Below, one piece after another: positions 26,290 to 34,834 of a stretch of DNA of 53,686 nt (position 1 is the first letter of the stretch; each line of letters begins with the position of its first letter). The notes below the pieces were generated by a model, which did no database searches, was not told the origin of the DNA, and saw only the letters and a list, made by a program, of their open reading frames with translations. This stretch comes from Nitrobium sp046350935 (lineage in GTDB: Bacteria > Nitrospirota > Thermodesulfovibrionia > Thermodesulfovibrionales > Dissulfurispiraceae): the NCBI GenBank assembly GCA_046350935.1, contig JAXLZK010000028.1, positions 1 through 53,686 on the forward strand. The letters run 5' to 3'. The position numbers were made by a program, and so were the translations under genes.

Positions 26290-26315
26290 CCCTCTCCCCC
26301 ACACAGGGGAGAGGG
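26290..26315. repeat. GC-rich intergenic palindrome (CCCTC type)
   Basis: CCCTCTCCCC (26290-26299) pairs perfectly with GGGGAGAGGG (26306-26315) around a 6-nt loop. Similar palindromes lie at 29436, 31343 and near 51447, always outside genes. They look like a dispersed intergenic repeat. Confidence 0.6.
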
Positions 26316-26335
26316 GATTCATCCTCTCTTTCTGT

Positions 26336-26480
26336 TTCCTCGACCTTTACCTGCTTCTCTCTCTGCCTTATTCTGTCTCACTCTGTCTTTCTTTTTCCCT
26401 GTCTTTACTTCTGTCTCACTCTGCTTTACTCTGCTTCACCTCTGTCTTTTCCTGCTCTACTCTGTCTCACTTCCTCCCCT
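26336..26480. repeat. degenerate CTGTCTTTACT polypyrimidine tract
   Basis: About 140 bases made almost only of C and T on the plus strand, built from variants of CTCTGTCT and CTGTCTTTACT, with an exact CTGTCTTTACT at 26399-26409. That word is the complement of AGTAAAGACAG in the 24305 repeat. It fills most of the PBP1A-uvrC spacer (26177-26561), in which no gene is seen. Confidence 0.55.
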
Positions 26481-26547
26481 TTTTCCCTCACCCCTGCGAA
26501 AGCCGGGGTCCGGAGTCTTTGAAAGGGACTGGATCCCGGAAAACTGT

Positions 26548-26555
26548 GATATAGT
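26548..26555 (+). promoter_or_regulatory. extended -10 box directly before uvrC
   Basis: TGATATAGT (TATAGT at 26550-26555) is followed by six bases and the uvrC ATG. The spacing is the same as at PBP1A, and no Shine-Dalgarno site fits, so a leaderless message is likely. Confidence 0.5.
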
Positions 26556-26561
26556 ATTTCT

Positions 26562-28337
26562 ATGATTCTGGAGCTTTCCCATGTCCCCCACAAACCGGGG
26601 GTTTATATATTCAAAGGCCAGAAGGACAAGGTCCTCTATGTGGGTAAGGCCAAGGATCTGCGGAACCGGCTGAGGAGCTACTTTCAGGAGTCCTCCTCCC
26701 TCGAGCCGCGCAAGGTGGCCATGGTGAGGATGATCAAGGACTTCTCCTACATCGTCACCGGGAACGAGCTCGAGGCCCTTATCCTGGAGGCGAGCCTGAT
26801 AAAGCGCCACCGGCCGAACTTCAACATTGTCCTCCGCGACGACAAGAACTACCCGTACCTCAAGCTGACTGTTGTCGAGGAGTGGCCCCGCATCGAGGTC
26901 GTGCGGGGGATCAGGAGGGACGGGAACCTCTATTTCGGCCCATACATCCCCTCCCAGGCCATGTGGGAGGCGCTCTCCTTCATCCGGAAGAATTTCCGCC
27001 TCAGGACCTGCAGCCACCCGCTCGACAAGCCCATGAGGCCCTGCATCCAGCACCAGATGAAGAAATGCCCCGCTCCCTGCGCCGGCCTGGCGAGCAGGGA
27101 GGAGTACCGGGAGATCATCGAGGAGGTGAAGCTCTTCCTTTCCGGCAAGCGGAAGGAGCTGCTGCAGAACCTCGAAGCCAGGATGCACGCCCTCTCCGAA
27201 GAGATGCGCTACGAGGAGGCGGCCCAGGTGCGGGACAGCGTTTTCATGCTCAGGCGGGCGCTGGAATCCCAGAAGGTCCTTGCGCCCGAGCTGGGGGATG
27301 TGGACGTCATCGGGTATTACCGCGAAGACGACAGCGCCGCGGCGAGCGTCCTTTTCTTACGGAACGGCATTCTCATCGGCGCCAAGGATTTCTTTATCGA
27401 AAAGGTCCTCCCTGATTCCGAAGGGGAGATCATGCAGAGCTTCCTTTCGCTCTTCTATGCCAAGGAGATCGTTCCCGCACCCCTTGTCATCGTCAACGTG
27501 CTCCCTGCGGACAGGCCGGCCCTGCTGCAGTGGCTCGGGGAGAAGAGGGACGGCACGGTCGCCATCGAGGCGCCGAAGAGGGGCAAAAAACGGGAACTCC
27601 TGCTCATGGCGGAGGAAAACGCGCTCCATCACGCCGAGTCGAGGAGAAAATCCCTGGGCGACGGTATTCTGAAGGAGGTCAGAGAGAAGCTGAAACTGTC
27701 GGCCGTCCCCCGGTCCATCGGTGCATTCGACGTCTCGACCATCCAGGGGAGCGAGTCGGTGGGCGCCTTTATCTACTGGGAAGGCGGGGACTTCAGGAAG
27801 GAGTTGTACCGCCACCTGAAGATACGGGAGGTGCAGGGGGTGGACGACTACTCAATGATGAAGGAGATCGTGGGGAGGACGATGCGGAGCCTTGAAGACG
27901 CCGTCCCCGACCTCATTCTCATCGACGGCGGAAAGGGGCAGCTCGAAGTGGCCCGGCAGGCTGTTGAGGAGCTGGGCATCGAGACCGACATGGTGGGGAT
28001 CGCAAAGAAACCGGACAGGGCGGTCCTGCTGAGCAACGAGTTTATTGACCTCGAAGACAGAAATAAGGCATCATTATTCCTGAAAATGATCCGGGACGAG
28101 GTCCACCGGTTCGCCGTGGAGTTCCACCGGAAGATGCGGGACCAGCGCTTCATGGCGTCCCCCCTCGAGAGGATACCGGGGGTCGGCCGGACGAGGCGGC
28201 TCGAGCTGCTGAAGCGCTTCGGCAGCATCGACGGCATCCGGAACGCCTCGGTGGAGGAGATTGCCCTGATGAAGGGCTTCACCAGGAAGACCGCGGAGCG
28301 GATTCTCGAAGAAGTGGCAAAGATCCGGAAAGAATAA
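26562..28337 (+). CDS. uvrC: excinuclease ABC subunit C
   Basis: A 591-residue nuclease of nucleotide excision repair. The N-terminal GIY-YIG nuclease (GVYIFKGQKDKVLYVGKAKDLRNRL) makes the 3' cut. The UVR motif for UvrB contact is near MRYEEAAQVRDSVFML. The RNase H-like domain has FDVSTIQGSESVGA, LILIDGGKGQL and EVHRFAVEFHR, and makes the 5' cut. A final helix-hairpin-helix (IPGVGRTRRLELLKRFGSID) binds DNA. The length is normal. Confidence 0.96.
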   Translation: MILELSHVPHKPGVYIFKGQKDKVLYVGKAKDLRNRLRSYFQESSSLEPRKVAMVRMIKDFSYIVTGNELEALILEASLIKRHRPNFNIVLRDDKNYPYLKLTVVEEWPRIEVVRGIRRDGNLYFGPYIPSQAMWEALSFIRKNFRLRTCSHPLDKPMRPCIQHQMKKCPAPCAGLASREEYREIIEEVKLFLSGKRKELLQNLEARMHALSEEMRYEEAAQVRDSVFMLRRALESQKVLAPELGDVDVIGYYREDDSAAASVLFLRNGILIGAKDFFIEKVLPDSEGEIMQSFLSLFYAKEIVPAPLVIVNVLPADRPALLQWLGEKRDGTVAIEAPKRGKKRELLLMAEENALHHAESRRKSLGDGILKEVREKLKLSAVPRSIGAFDVSTIQGSESVGAFIYWEGGDFRKELYRHLKIREVQGVDDYSMMKEIVGRTMRSLEDAVPDLILIDGGKGQLEVARQAVEELGIETDMVGIAKKPDRAVLLSNEFIDLEDRNKASLFLKMIRDEVHRFAVEFHRKMRDQRFMASPLERIPGVGRTRRLELLKRFGSIDGIRNASVEEIALMKGFTRKTAERILEEVAKIRKE

Positions 28338-28365
28338 ATAGTTCACCGACAGAGGTGGAGCAAAA

Positions 28366-28432
28366 TAAAGCTCTGCTGTTTTTCTCCGTTTCACTCTGTC
28401 GTTATCTGTCTTATTCTGCCTCATCTCTGGTT
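28366..28432. repeat. second polypyrimidine CTCTGTCT tract, downstream of uvrC
   Basis: A 65-base C/T-rich run (CTCTGCTG, CTCTGTCG, ATCTGTCTTATTCTGCC) of the same style as the tract before uvrC. It sits between uvrC and the sugar/nucleoside kinase gene and holds no gene. Confidence 0.4.
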
Positions 28433-28457
28433 TCTTATTTTATTATAAGGAGAGAAG

Positions 28458-29391
28458 ATGCATCTATATTTCGGGCTCCCTGGCGTACGACCGGATTATG
28501 GACTTTCCGGGGAGGTTCTCCGACCACATCCTGCCCGACAAGATACACATCCTGAATGTCTGCTTCACCGTAAACGGGATGATCGAGAAATTCGGAGGCA
28601 CCGCGGGCAACATCGCCTATTCCCTGGCGCTGCTCAACGAGAGGCCCGTTATCCTCGCCACCATCGGGAAGGACTACCGGAGCTATTTCGACTGGCTGAA
28701 CAAGAACAGGATCTCCATCGAAGGGATAAAAGTCATCGACGAAGAGTTCACTGCCGGCGCCTATATCACCACTGACCAGTCGGATAACCAGATCACGGGT
28801 TTCAATCCCGGAGCGATGAAGCATCCCTCCGGGTATCATTTCAGGAGCGCGGAGCCGGGCAATTCCCTGGGGTTGATCGGGCCGGGGAACCTGACGGATA
28901 TGAGCGAATATGCGGGGGTATACCGGAGCAGGGATATTCCCTTCATCTGCGACCCGGGGCAGTCCCTGACCGCATGGGACAGGGATGCCTTCGTTGAGTG
29001 GATACGGGGCTCGGCCGTCCTGATCTCCAATGATTACGAGCTGGAACTGATCATGAACATGACGGGCAGGGACAAGAGGGGGCTCCTCGACCTGACCGGG
29101 ACGATCATCACCACCCTGGGGGAGAAAGGCTCCCTCATCAGCACGAAGGAGTCCGAGACGGCGGTGGCTCCTGTCCGGGTGAAGGGGATCGTGGACCCCA
29201 CCGGAGCGGGGGATGCCTACCGGGCGGGCCTGGTAAAAGGCCTCGTCCTGGGAAAGAGTCTCGAGACCGCGGCGCGTATGGGGTCGGTCACCGCCGCCTA
29301 CGCGGTGGAGCACTACGGGACTCAGGAGCACCGCTATACTTTCAGCGAGTTCGCGGAGCGGTACCGGAGCAGCTTTCACGACTCGCTCTAG
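28458..29391 (+). CDS. PfkB-family kinase (adenosine-kinase-like), probable 1-nt indel at start
   Basis: A ribokinase-fold kinase of about 310 residues if the start is repaired. GGTAGNIAYSLALL and the C-terminal PTGAGDAYRAGLVKGL (catalytic Asp) are the PfkB signatures; TAGAYITTDQSDNQITGFNPG-type residues line the substrate site. It resembles the adenosine/carbohydrate kinases of Geobacter-like bacteria. AGGAG lies 5 nt before ATG 28458, but that ATG opens a different frame. Removing one C at 28461 gives MIYISGSLAYDRIMDFPG, the expected N-terminus. As sequenced, only the internal ATG 28498 is in frame, losing the first beta strand. The indel may be a sequencing error or a real inactivating change. 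Confidence 0.8.
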
Positions 29392-29435
29392 TTTTTCATC
29401 CGGGCTTCGGCCCCCCTTCGGGTAACCCCTCCCGG

Positions 29436-29458
29436 CCTCCCCTTAGCGTAAGGGGAGG
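29436..29458. repeat. GC-rich intergenic palindrome
   Basis: CCTCCCCTTA and TAAGGGGAGG form a perfect 10-bp stem with a 3-nt loop. It lies between the PfkB and APH genes and resembles the palindrome at 31343. Confidence 0.6.
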
Positions 29459-29538
29459 GGCGGATTCCCTCTCTTGGAAGAAGAGGGGGGAGGGGGAGTC
29501 AGCCAAAGTCGCATCCTTAACCTTGCGGGGAGGGTCCC

Positions 29539-30651
29539 ATGATCAATGAGAAAGCGCTGAAGGAGTACCTTTTCAGGGAATTCACGGGAGTGCGCCGGGT
29601 GGAGATCCGGAAGCTCGGCGCCGGGGTGCAGGGAGCGGGGTTTCTCGCCTCGGTGATGGCGGAGGAGGGGGAGCGCTCCTATGTGGTCAAGGCCCTTATC
29701 CCCGAAGGGCTGGGGCATGACTACCCGTCCGACAGGGCCGCCGTGTTTCTCCTCGATCTGGACGAATACAAGAACCTCCCCCGGCATGTGCGGGCGGTGG
29801 ACGTTCTTGCGGAGTGGGAGGACGGGACCCTCCACTCCATCGGCGGGGGGATCGAGTACTATCTGCTCATGGAGCGGGCGGAGGGAACCGATTACTTCAC
29901 CGACCTCGCCGGGTTTGCGGAAAAGGAGAGGCTCGTCCCGCCGGACAGGGAGAGGATACGGGCGATGGCCGCCTATCTTGCCGGAATCCACGCCGTGAAG
30001 AAAGAGTCCCGGGCGCTCTACTGGCGCAAGGTGCGGGACACCGTGGGGCACGGGGAGTGCCTCATGGGAGTGTTCGATACCTATCCGGACGGAACGCTGA
30101 GCTACGCGGAAATGGCGGAGATCGAGAAGGGCTGCGTGGAGTGGAGGGCGCGGCTGAAGCCGAAATGCCACCGCCTCTCCCTTATTCACGGGGACTTTCA
30201 TCCGGGGAACATCTGGTTCAAACCGGGAGGGGGGCTCTCCGCACCGGGTGCCGGAAAGGATGCCGGAACGGACTTCGTCCTCCTCGACAGGAGCCGCGGA
30301 CCGTGGGGCGACCCGGCCGACGATATCACCGCCCTCGCCATCAACTACATTTTCTTCTCGGTCATCCGCCACGGGCGCGTCACCGGGCCGTATTACGAGG
30401 GGCTCGCCCTTTTCTTCGAGGAATACGGCAGGCTCTCCGGGGATGAAGAGCTCTGCGAGGTGCTCGCCCCTTTCTTCGCCTTCCGGGGGGTGGTGGTGGC
30501 GAACCCCGTCTTCTATCCAGCTCTCAGCGCTGAGACGCGCGCGAAGATCTTTTCCTTTGTGCGGAATGTCCTGGCCGCCGACCGCTTCGAGGTCGAAAAC
30601 GTGAACGCGTACCTTGCTTACCCGCCCGAAGCGCCGTTAAAGCGCATGTAG
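29539..30651 (+). CDS. APH-family phosphotransferase
   Basis: A 370-residue kinase-like protein. An N-terminal lobe has a VVKALIP lysine. The catalytic loop is LIHGDFHPGNIWF, and the metal-binding Asp may lie in VLLDRSRGPWGDPADDITALA. The aminoglycoside phosphotransferase fold also covers choline, homoserine and other small-molecule kinases, so antibiotic resistance should not be assumed. GGGAGGG is 4 nt before the ATG. Its last 34 nt overlap the convergent exonuclease gene. Confidence 0.88.
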   Translation: MINEKALKEYLFREFTGVRRVEIRKLGAGVQGAGFLASVMAEEGERSYVVKALIPEGLGHDYPSDRAAVFLLDLDEYKNLPRHVRAVDVLAEWEDGTLHSIGGGIEYYLLMERAEGTDYFTDLAGFAEKERLVPPDRERIRAMAAYLAGIHAVKKESRALYWRKVRDTVGHGECLMGVFDTYPDGTLSYAEMAEIEKGCVEWRARLKPKCHRLSLIHGDFHPGNIWFKPGGGLSAPGAGKDAGTDFVLLDRSRGPWGDPADDITALAINYIFFSVIRHGRVTGPYYEGLALFFEEYGRLSGDEELCEVLAPFFAFRGVVVANPVFYPALSAETRAKIFSFVRNVLAADRFEVENVNAYLAYPPEAPLKRM

Positions 30652-31304
30652 GTCTCCCAGATGAGGAGGAGCTCGCGGGTGGCCCTCAGGTCTCCGGCGC
30701 AGTAGCGGGCGATATCGCTGCATCTCCCCGCGTGGAAGAGGCTTCCCACCTCGTATCCGGTGATGCCGTCCGCCTTCGGGCTCTTGATGGCGAAGGTCCT
30801 GCACCACATGTCGAGGCTGAACCGTCTTTTCGCGGCTCCGTAAAAGGTGAGCTGGTCGAGGAGGTCGATATGCGCTCCGTTGTAGCGGTTGGGCATCAGG
30901 TCCCTGCTGGGCTTCACCCTGTTCACCGCGGAGCGGACGAGGAGGAACGGACAGTCGAAGACCCTGCCGTTGAACGTGACGAAGCTGCTGTAAGCCCGGA
31001 CAGCGCTCCAGAACTTGTCGAGGATCTCCTTCTCGGTGCCGCTTTCGTACCGGATGCCGTCCTCCTCGAAGGAGAGGAGCGGATCTCCGGGGTTCTGGAA
31101 ATAGACCGCCCCTTTGTTCGTGTCGGGGTTCAGCATGCCGATGGCGACCACCTGGCCGGTAAGTGGATAGAAGGAAAGGCTCTCCCGGACTTTTTTCTCC
31201 TCTTCTTCCGTCGCAACCCCTTTCAGGAGGTATTCCCGGACAGAGGGGTCCAGCGAGTCGAAATCCATGCCGACGGTTTCTATGTCGAAGATGACGCGGC
31301 TCAT
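30618..31304 (-). CDS. DEDD-family 3'-5' exonuclease (PolB/DnaQ-like)
   Basis: A 228-residue RNase H-like protein with FDIETVGM (Exo I), FVTFNGRVFDCPFL (Exo II) and a C-terminal YCAGDLRATREL (Exo III, Tyr-x3-Asp, DEDDy type). It resembles stand-alone predicted 3'-5' exonucleases of the PolB-exo family. Its role in repair or processing is unknown. The 3' end overlaps the APH gene convergently by 34 nt. Confidence 0.83.
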   Translation of the reverse strand: MSRVIFDIETVGMDFDSLDPSVREYLLKGVATEEEEKKVRESLSFYPLTGQVVAIGMLNPDTNKGAVYFQNPGDPLLSFEEDGIRYESGTEKEILDKFWSAVRAYSSFVTFNGRVFDCPFLLVRSAVNRVKPSRDLMPNRYNGAHIDLLDQLTFYGAAKRRFSLDMWCRTFAIKSPKADGITGYEVGSLFHAGRCSDIARYCAGDLRATRELLLIWETYMRFNGASGG

Positions 31305-31342
31305 TTCTGTTTGCAGGCGTCGGCCGGCCGCTGCGTAACCCC

Positions 31343-31377
31343 TTCCCTCCTCCCCTTACCCGAAGGGGAGGAGGGAA
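31343..31377. repeat. GC-rich intergenic palindrome
   Basis: TTCCCTCCTCCCCTT (31343-31357) pairs perfectly with AAGGGGAGGAGGGAA (31363-31377), a 15-bp stem with a 5-nt loop. It sits between the exonuclease start and ctpA. It lacks a T-tract, so a terminator role is doubtful. Confidence 0.62.
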
Positions 31378-31417
31378 TTCCCATGCGCCTTCCTCATGCC
31401 GAAGGAGTTAGTGTGCT

Positions 31418-32713
31418 TTACGCCGCCTTGTTGAACTTCTCGAACACCTTCCAGGTCTTCAGGGTGTCGATGGCCCGCTGGAGCTGCAGATCGTCCTTTT
31501 CCTCCACCTCCACGGGCGCGGTCTCCTTCTCGTCGGGGCCTTCCGGCAGGCTCTCGTTCTTGAGGTGCCTTTCGAGGTCCTTTTCCCTGATCACCGTGTG
31601 GTTGGATTTGCCGTCCTTCGCTTCGAGCTTGACCACGATGTCGGGGGAGATGCCGACGCTCTGGATGCTGATTCCCTTTGGCGTGTAGTATTTGGCGGTG
31701 GTCAGCCGCAGCCCGGAGCCGTCGCTGAGGGGAATGAGGCTCTGCACCGACCCCTTGCCGAAGGTCTGGATGCCGACGATAACGGCCCTGTTCCAGTCTT
31801 TCAGCGCTCCGGCCACGATTTCGGAAGCGCTCGCGCTGCCCTGGTTGACGAGGACGACCATGGGGATATCGGCGTAGTACGTCGCGTTTCCTTCCGTGCT
31901 GTACTCGACCTTGTCGCCGTTCCTGCCCTTAATGTATACCACCAGCTTCTTCGGCGGGAGGAACTGCTCGGAAACCTCCACCGCGCTGTTCAGCAACCCT
32001 CCCGGATTGTTTCTGAGATCGAGGATCAGGGAAGCCATCCCGTCCTTTTTCAGGTTTTTCAACGCCGCCGACAGGTCGGAGGCGGTAGACTCCTGGAACT
32101 GGGTGAGCTTCACATATCCGATGGAGGAATCGATCATCTTCGATTTCACGCTTTTGATCTTGATCGTGTCCCGGGTGAGGGTAAAGTCTTTCGGCTCCTG
32201 CCATCCGTCCCGTATGACGGACAGGGTGATGGAGGTCCCTTTCGGTCCGCGCATTTTCGAGACCGCATCCGTGATGCTCATGCTCTTCGTGAGCTCTCCC
32301 GCGATCTTGATGATCTTGTCCCCCGCCATGAGGCCCGCCTTGTATGCAGGGGTGTCTTCGATGGGGGCGATGACGGTGAGCACCGCGTCCTTGACGCCTA
32401 TCTGGATCCCGAGACCGCCGAACTCGCCCTTGGTCTCGACCTGGAGCTCCTTGAAGGAGTCCGGGGTCATATAGCCGGAGTGGGGGTCGAGGGAGATCAT
32501 CATTCCCTTGATCGCCCCGGCAATGAGGTCTTTTGTCTTCACCTCATCGACGTAGTTCTTCTTTATCATGACGAGGACCTCGGTGAACGTCTTAAGCTCC
32601 TCATAGTTGCTCTGCGCGCTCACCGATGCCACTGTCCATCTCCCCACGAGGACGCCTGCGAGGGCGAGGGACACGATGACGACTGTCAGGACCCCTTTCT
32701 TCTTTTGAAACAT
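31418..32713 (-). CDS. ctpA: S41-family C-terminal processing protease
   Basis: A 431-residue periplasmic protease with an N-terminal signal anchor (GVLTVVIVSLALAGVLVG). A PDZ domain follows (GGLGIQIGVKDAVLTVIAPI...DTPAYKAGLMAGDKI). The catalytic Ser is in NQGSASASEIVAGAL and the Lys in TFGKGSVQSL. It cleaves proteins from the C-terminus, including peptidoglycan-hydrolase regulators in some species. It lies 12 nt after envC, so regulation of the same septal machinery is plausible. GGGAGG precedes the ATG. Confidence 0.94.
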   Translation of the reverse strand: MFQKKKGVLTVVIVSLALAGVLVGRWTVASVSAQSNYEELKTFTEVLVMIKKNYVDEVKTKDLIAGAIKGMMISLDPHSGYMTPDSFKELQVETKGEFGGLGIQIGVKDAVLTVIAPIEDTPAYKAGLMAGDKIIKIAGELTKSMSITDAVSKMRGPKGTSITLSVIRDGWQEPKDFTLTRDTIKIKSVKSKMIDSSIGYVKLTQFQESTASDLSAALKNLKKDGMASLILDLRNNPGGLLNSAVEVSEQFLPPKKLVVYIKGRNGDKVEYSTEGNATYYADIPMVVLVNQGSASASEIVAGALKDWNRAVIVGIQTFGKGSVQSLIPLSDGSGLRLTTAKYYTPKGISIQSVGISPDIVVKLEAKDGKSNHTVIREKDLERHLKNESLPEGPDEKETAPVEVEEKDDLQLQRAIDTLKTWKVFEKFNKAA

Positions 32714-32725
32714 TTTTTCCTCCCT

Positions 32726-33967
32726 TTATCTTCTCAGCCACTGCTGCGGATCGAGGGGTTTTCCCTTGTACCGGATCTCGAAGTAGAGCCCGCTCGTTCC
32801 CAGGGTGCTGGACTCACCCGTCTCTCCAAGTGCCTGATTCTCGTTTATTATAGCTCCATTCCTCAAAAAAATCTTCGCCAGGTTTCCGTAGAGCGTGTGG
32901 TATCCGCCCCCGTGATTGATGATGACGAGCTGACCGTATCCCTTGAAGTCGTCCGCAAAAACGACCTTGCCTTCATGGACGGCCTTTACCGGGGCTCCGC
33001 CCACGGCTTTGATGTGGATGCCGCTCCTGAAGACGGGCAGGTTGAAGAGGGGGTCGATCTGCGCGCCGTACTGGATGACGACGCTCCCCAGCACCGGCCA
33101 GTGGAGCCTCCCCTTCATGCGGAGGAAGTCGCTGTCCTCCATCGGCGCCTCTTCTTTCGTCGCCGGCGCCCCCGGCTTCGCCCTGACGCTTTTCTTGTTC
33201 CGGAGCTCTCGTTCCCGCCTCTCCGACTCCTGGATAAGGGAGAGGAGCTTGTTGGAGGACTCTTTCAGCTCGCGGACCATGTTTTCATAAAGGCTCTTCT
33301 CTTTCCGTACACTGACGAGGAGGGCCTCCCTTTCCTTCTTCTTCTCCCTTAGGGAGTCCTCAAGCTTTGCCAGCTTCTTCTCCTCCCTCTTCAGTTCGGA
33401 CGAGAGCTTCTGGAGTCCCGCCTCCTTTTCAGCAAGGACCCTGAGCTCCTCCTTGAAGCGGGTGATCAGCTCGTAGTCGTGGGCGGAGACGGCGCGGAGA
33501 GAGCGGATGATGCGCAGGGACTGTGCAACGTCCTCTCCGCTCAGCAGGACGAGGAGGGCGTCCTTGTCGGCGCTGAAGGTAAGGAGGGCGCGCAACCGCC
33601 TTTTCAGGCGTTCTTTGTGGGTATGGAGGACGGCGCTGTCCACCCTGATCTCCTCCTGGAGGGAGGCGATGGTGGCGAGGATGTTTTTTATCTTTTCCCG
33701 CTGCACGGAGAGCTGCCTCTCGATTTCCTGCAGCTCGGCGGTCGTCTTTTTCAGGTCGTCGAGGACGGACACCTCCATCTTCCGGGCCGATTCGAGCTTC
33801 TTTTTGCTCGTCTTCAGGTCTCTCTGCACCCGTTTGTACTCGTCCTGGGGCTTTTCGGAAAGGGCGGTGTCCGTGAGCGCGAAACCCTGGATGACGAGCA
33901 GAAGGAAGAGGGGGGCGAAAGAGGATGCGATGCGCCGGGCCGGTCTTCTCAGTCTCCCTCCATTCAA
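32726..33967 (-). CDS. envC: EnvC-like murein hydrolase activator (degenerate LytM)
   Basis: A 413-residue exported protein. A signal peptide (FAPLFLLLVIQGFALT) is followed by about 230 residues of coiled coil and a C-terminal LytM domain. The LytM sites are degenerate: GIHIKAVGGAPVKAVHEG keeps the fold, but the second motif reads YHTLYGNL, with Asn in place of the usual YxHL histidine. So it likely activates amidases instead of cutting peptidoglycan itself, as EnvC does. It overlaps ftsX by ATGA; FtsX is EnvC's known membrane partner. Confidence 0.88.
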   Translation of the reverse strand: MNGGRLRRPARRIASSFAPLFLLLVIQGFALTDTALSEKPQDEYKRVQRDLKTSKKKLESARKMEVSVLDDLKKTTAELQEIERQLSVQREKIKNILATIASLQEEIRVDSAVLHTHKERLKRRLRALLTFSADKDALLVLLSGEDVAQSLRIIRSLRAVSAHDYELITRFKEELRVLAEKEAGLQKLSSELKREEKKLAKLEDSLREKKKEREALLVSVRKEKSLYENMVRELKESSNKLLSLIQESERRERELRNKKSVRAKPGAPATKEEAPMEDSDFLRMKGRLHWPVLGSVVIQYGAQIDPLFNLPVFRSGIHIKAVGGAPVKAVHEGKVVFADDFKGYGQLVIINHGGGYHTLYGNLAKIFLRNGAIINENQALGETGESSTLGTSGLYFEIRYKGKPLDPQQWLRR

Positions 33968-34833
33968 AGCCTGAGCCTCCCGATCGCGATGGCCGAACCG
34001 ATGACGCCCAGGACGACCCCCACCAGGGGAAGGACAAAGAGGGTCTCCAGAGGGAATACCAGCGTCTTGAGGAGAGGAATCACCACGCTCAGCCGGTAGG
34101 TAAGGGCAAAGTAGAACAGGAAGGCGCCGATGACGCCGATGACGCCCCCCATGAGACCAATGACGCCCCCTTCGATGAGGAAGGGCATCCTGATGAACCC
34201 CCCCGTGGCGCCGAGGAGCTTGATGATCTCGATCTCCTCCCGTTTCCGGTAGAAGAGGATTTTGACCGTGCTGTAGGCGACGAAGACCACGCCGAGGGAG
34301 ACGGTGAAGAAAATGATAAGGCCGATATTCTGCGCCGACCTCTTCAGCGCATGGATCGCTTCCGCTATCTTCTCTCCGTAGTAGACCGACTCGACCCCCG
34401 GCAGCTTCCTGATCTCATCGGACACCCGCGACGCAGTGGCGGCGGTCACGAAGTCCCGCTTCAGCTTCAGCTCGACTGAAGAGGGGAGGGGGTTTTCGTC
34501 CAGCCCGTCGAGGACATGGGGCGACTCCTTGAGCGTCTGCTTCAGTTCCCTGAGGGCGCTCTCCTTCGGGATGTAGGCGGCGCCTGCCACCTCCGGCCTC
34601 TTCTGGAGGGTGCCGAGCACCTGCCGGCCCTCCTCGTCGGAGAGGCTGTCCTTCAGATAGACCATCATCGAGAAGCGCTCCGGGAGGCGGCGGGAGAAGA
34701 GATCGAGGTTGTACAGGAAAAAGAGGGTGAGGGTCACGATGAGGAGACTCGACGCCACGGTAAAAATGGAGAGAATGTTGATCCATTTCTCCCTGCAGAG
34801 GCTCCGGAAAGCCGATCGGAACGGGTACGACAT
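33964..34833 (-). CDS. ftsX: cell division protein FtsX
   Basis: A 289-residue membrane protein with four transmembrane segments and a large periplasmic loop between the first two (residues about 45-165), the FtsX layout. With FtsE it relays cytoplasmic signals to periplasmic EnvC at the septum. It begins 1 nt after ftsE and overlaps envC. Confidence 0.93.
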   Translation of the reverse strand: MSYPFRSAFRSLCREKWINILSIFTVASSLLIVTLTLFFLYNLDLFSRRLPERFSMMVYLKDSLSDEEGRQVLGTLQKRPEVAGAAYIPKESALRELKQTLKESPHVLDGLDENPLPSSVELKLKRDFVTAATASRVSDEIRKLPGVESVYYGEKIAEAIHALKRSAQNIGLIIFFTVSLGVVFVAYSTVKILFYRKREEIEIIKLLGATGGFIRMPFLIEGGVIGLMGGVIGVIGAFLFYFALTYRLSVVIPLLKTLVFPLETLFVLPLVGVVLGVIGSAIAIGRLRL

Positions 34834-34834
34834 G

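Noticed and set aside
29539..30651. Aminoglycoside resistance gene
   Set aside because: Only the general kinase fold is visible; no feature ties it to antibiotics.
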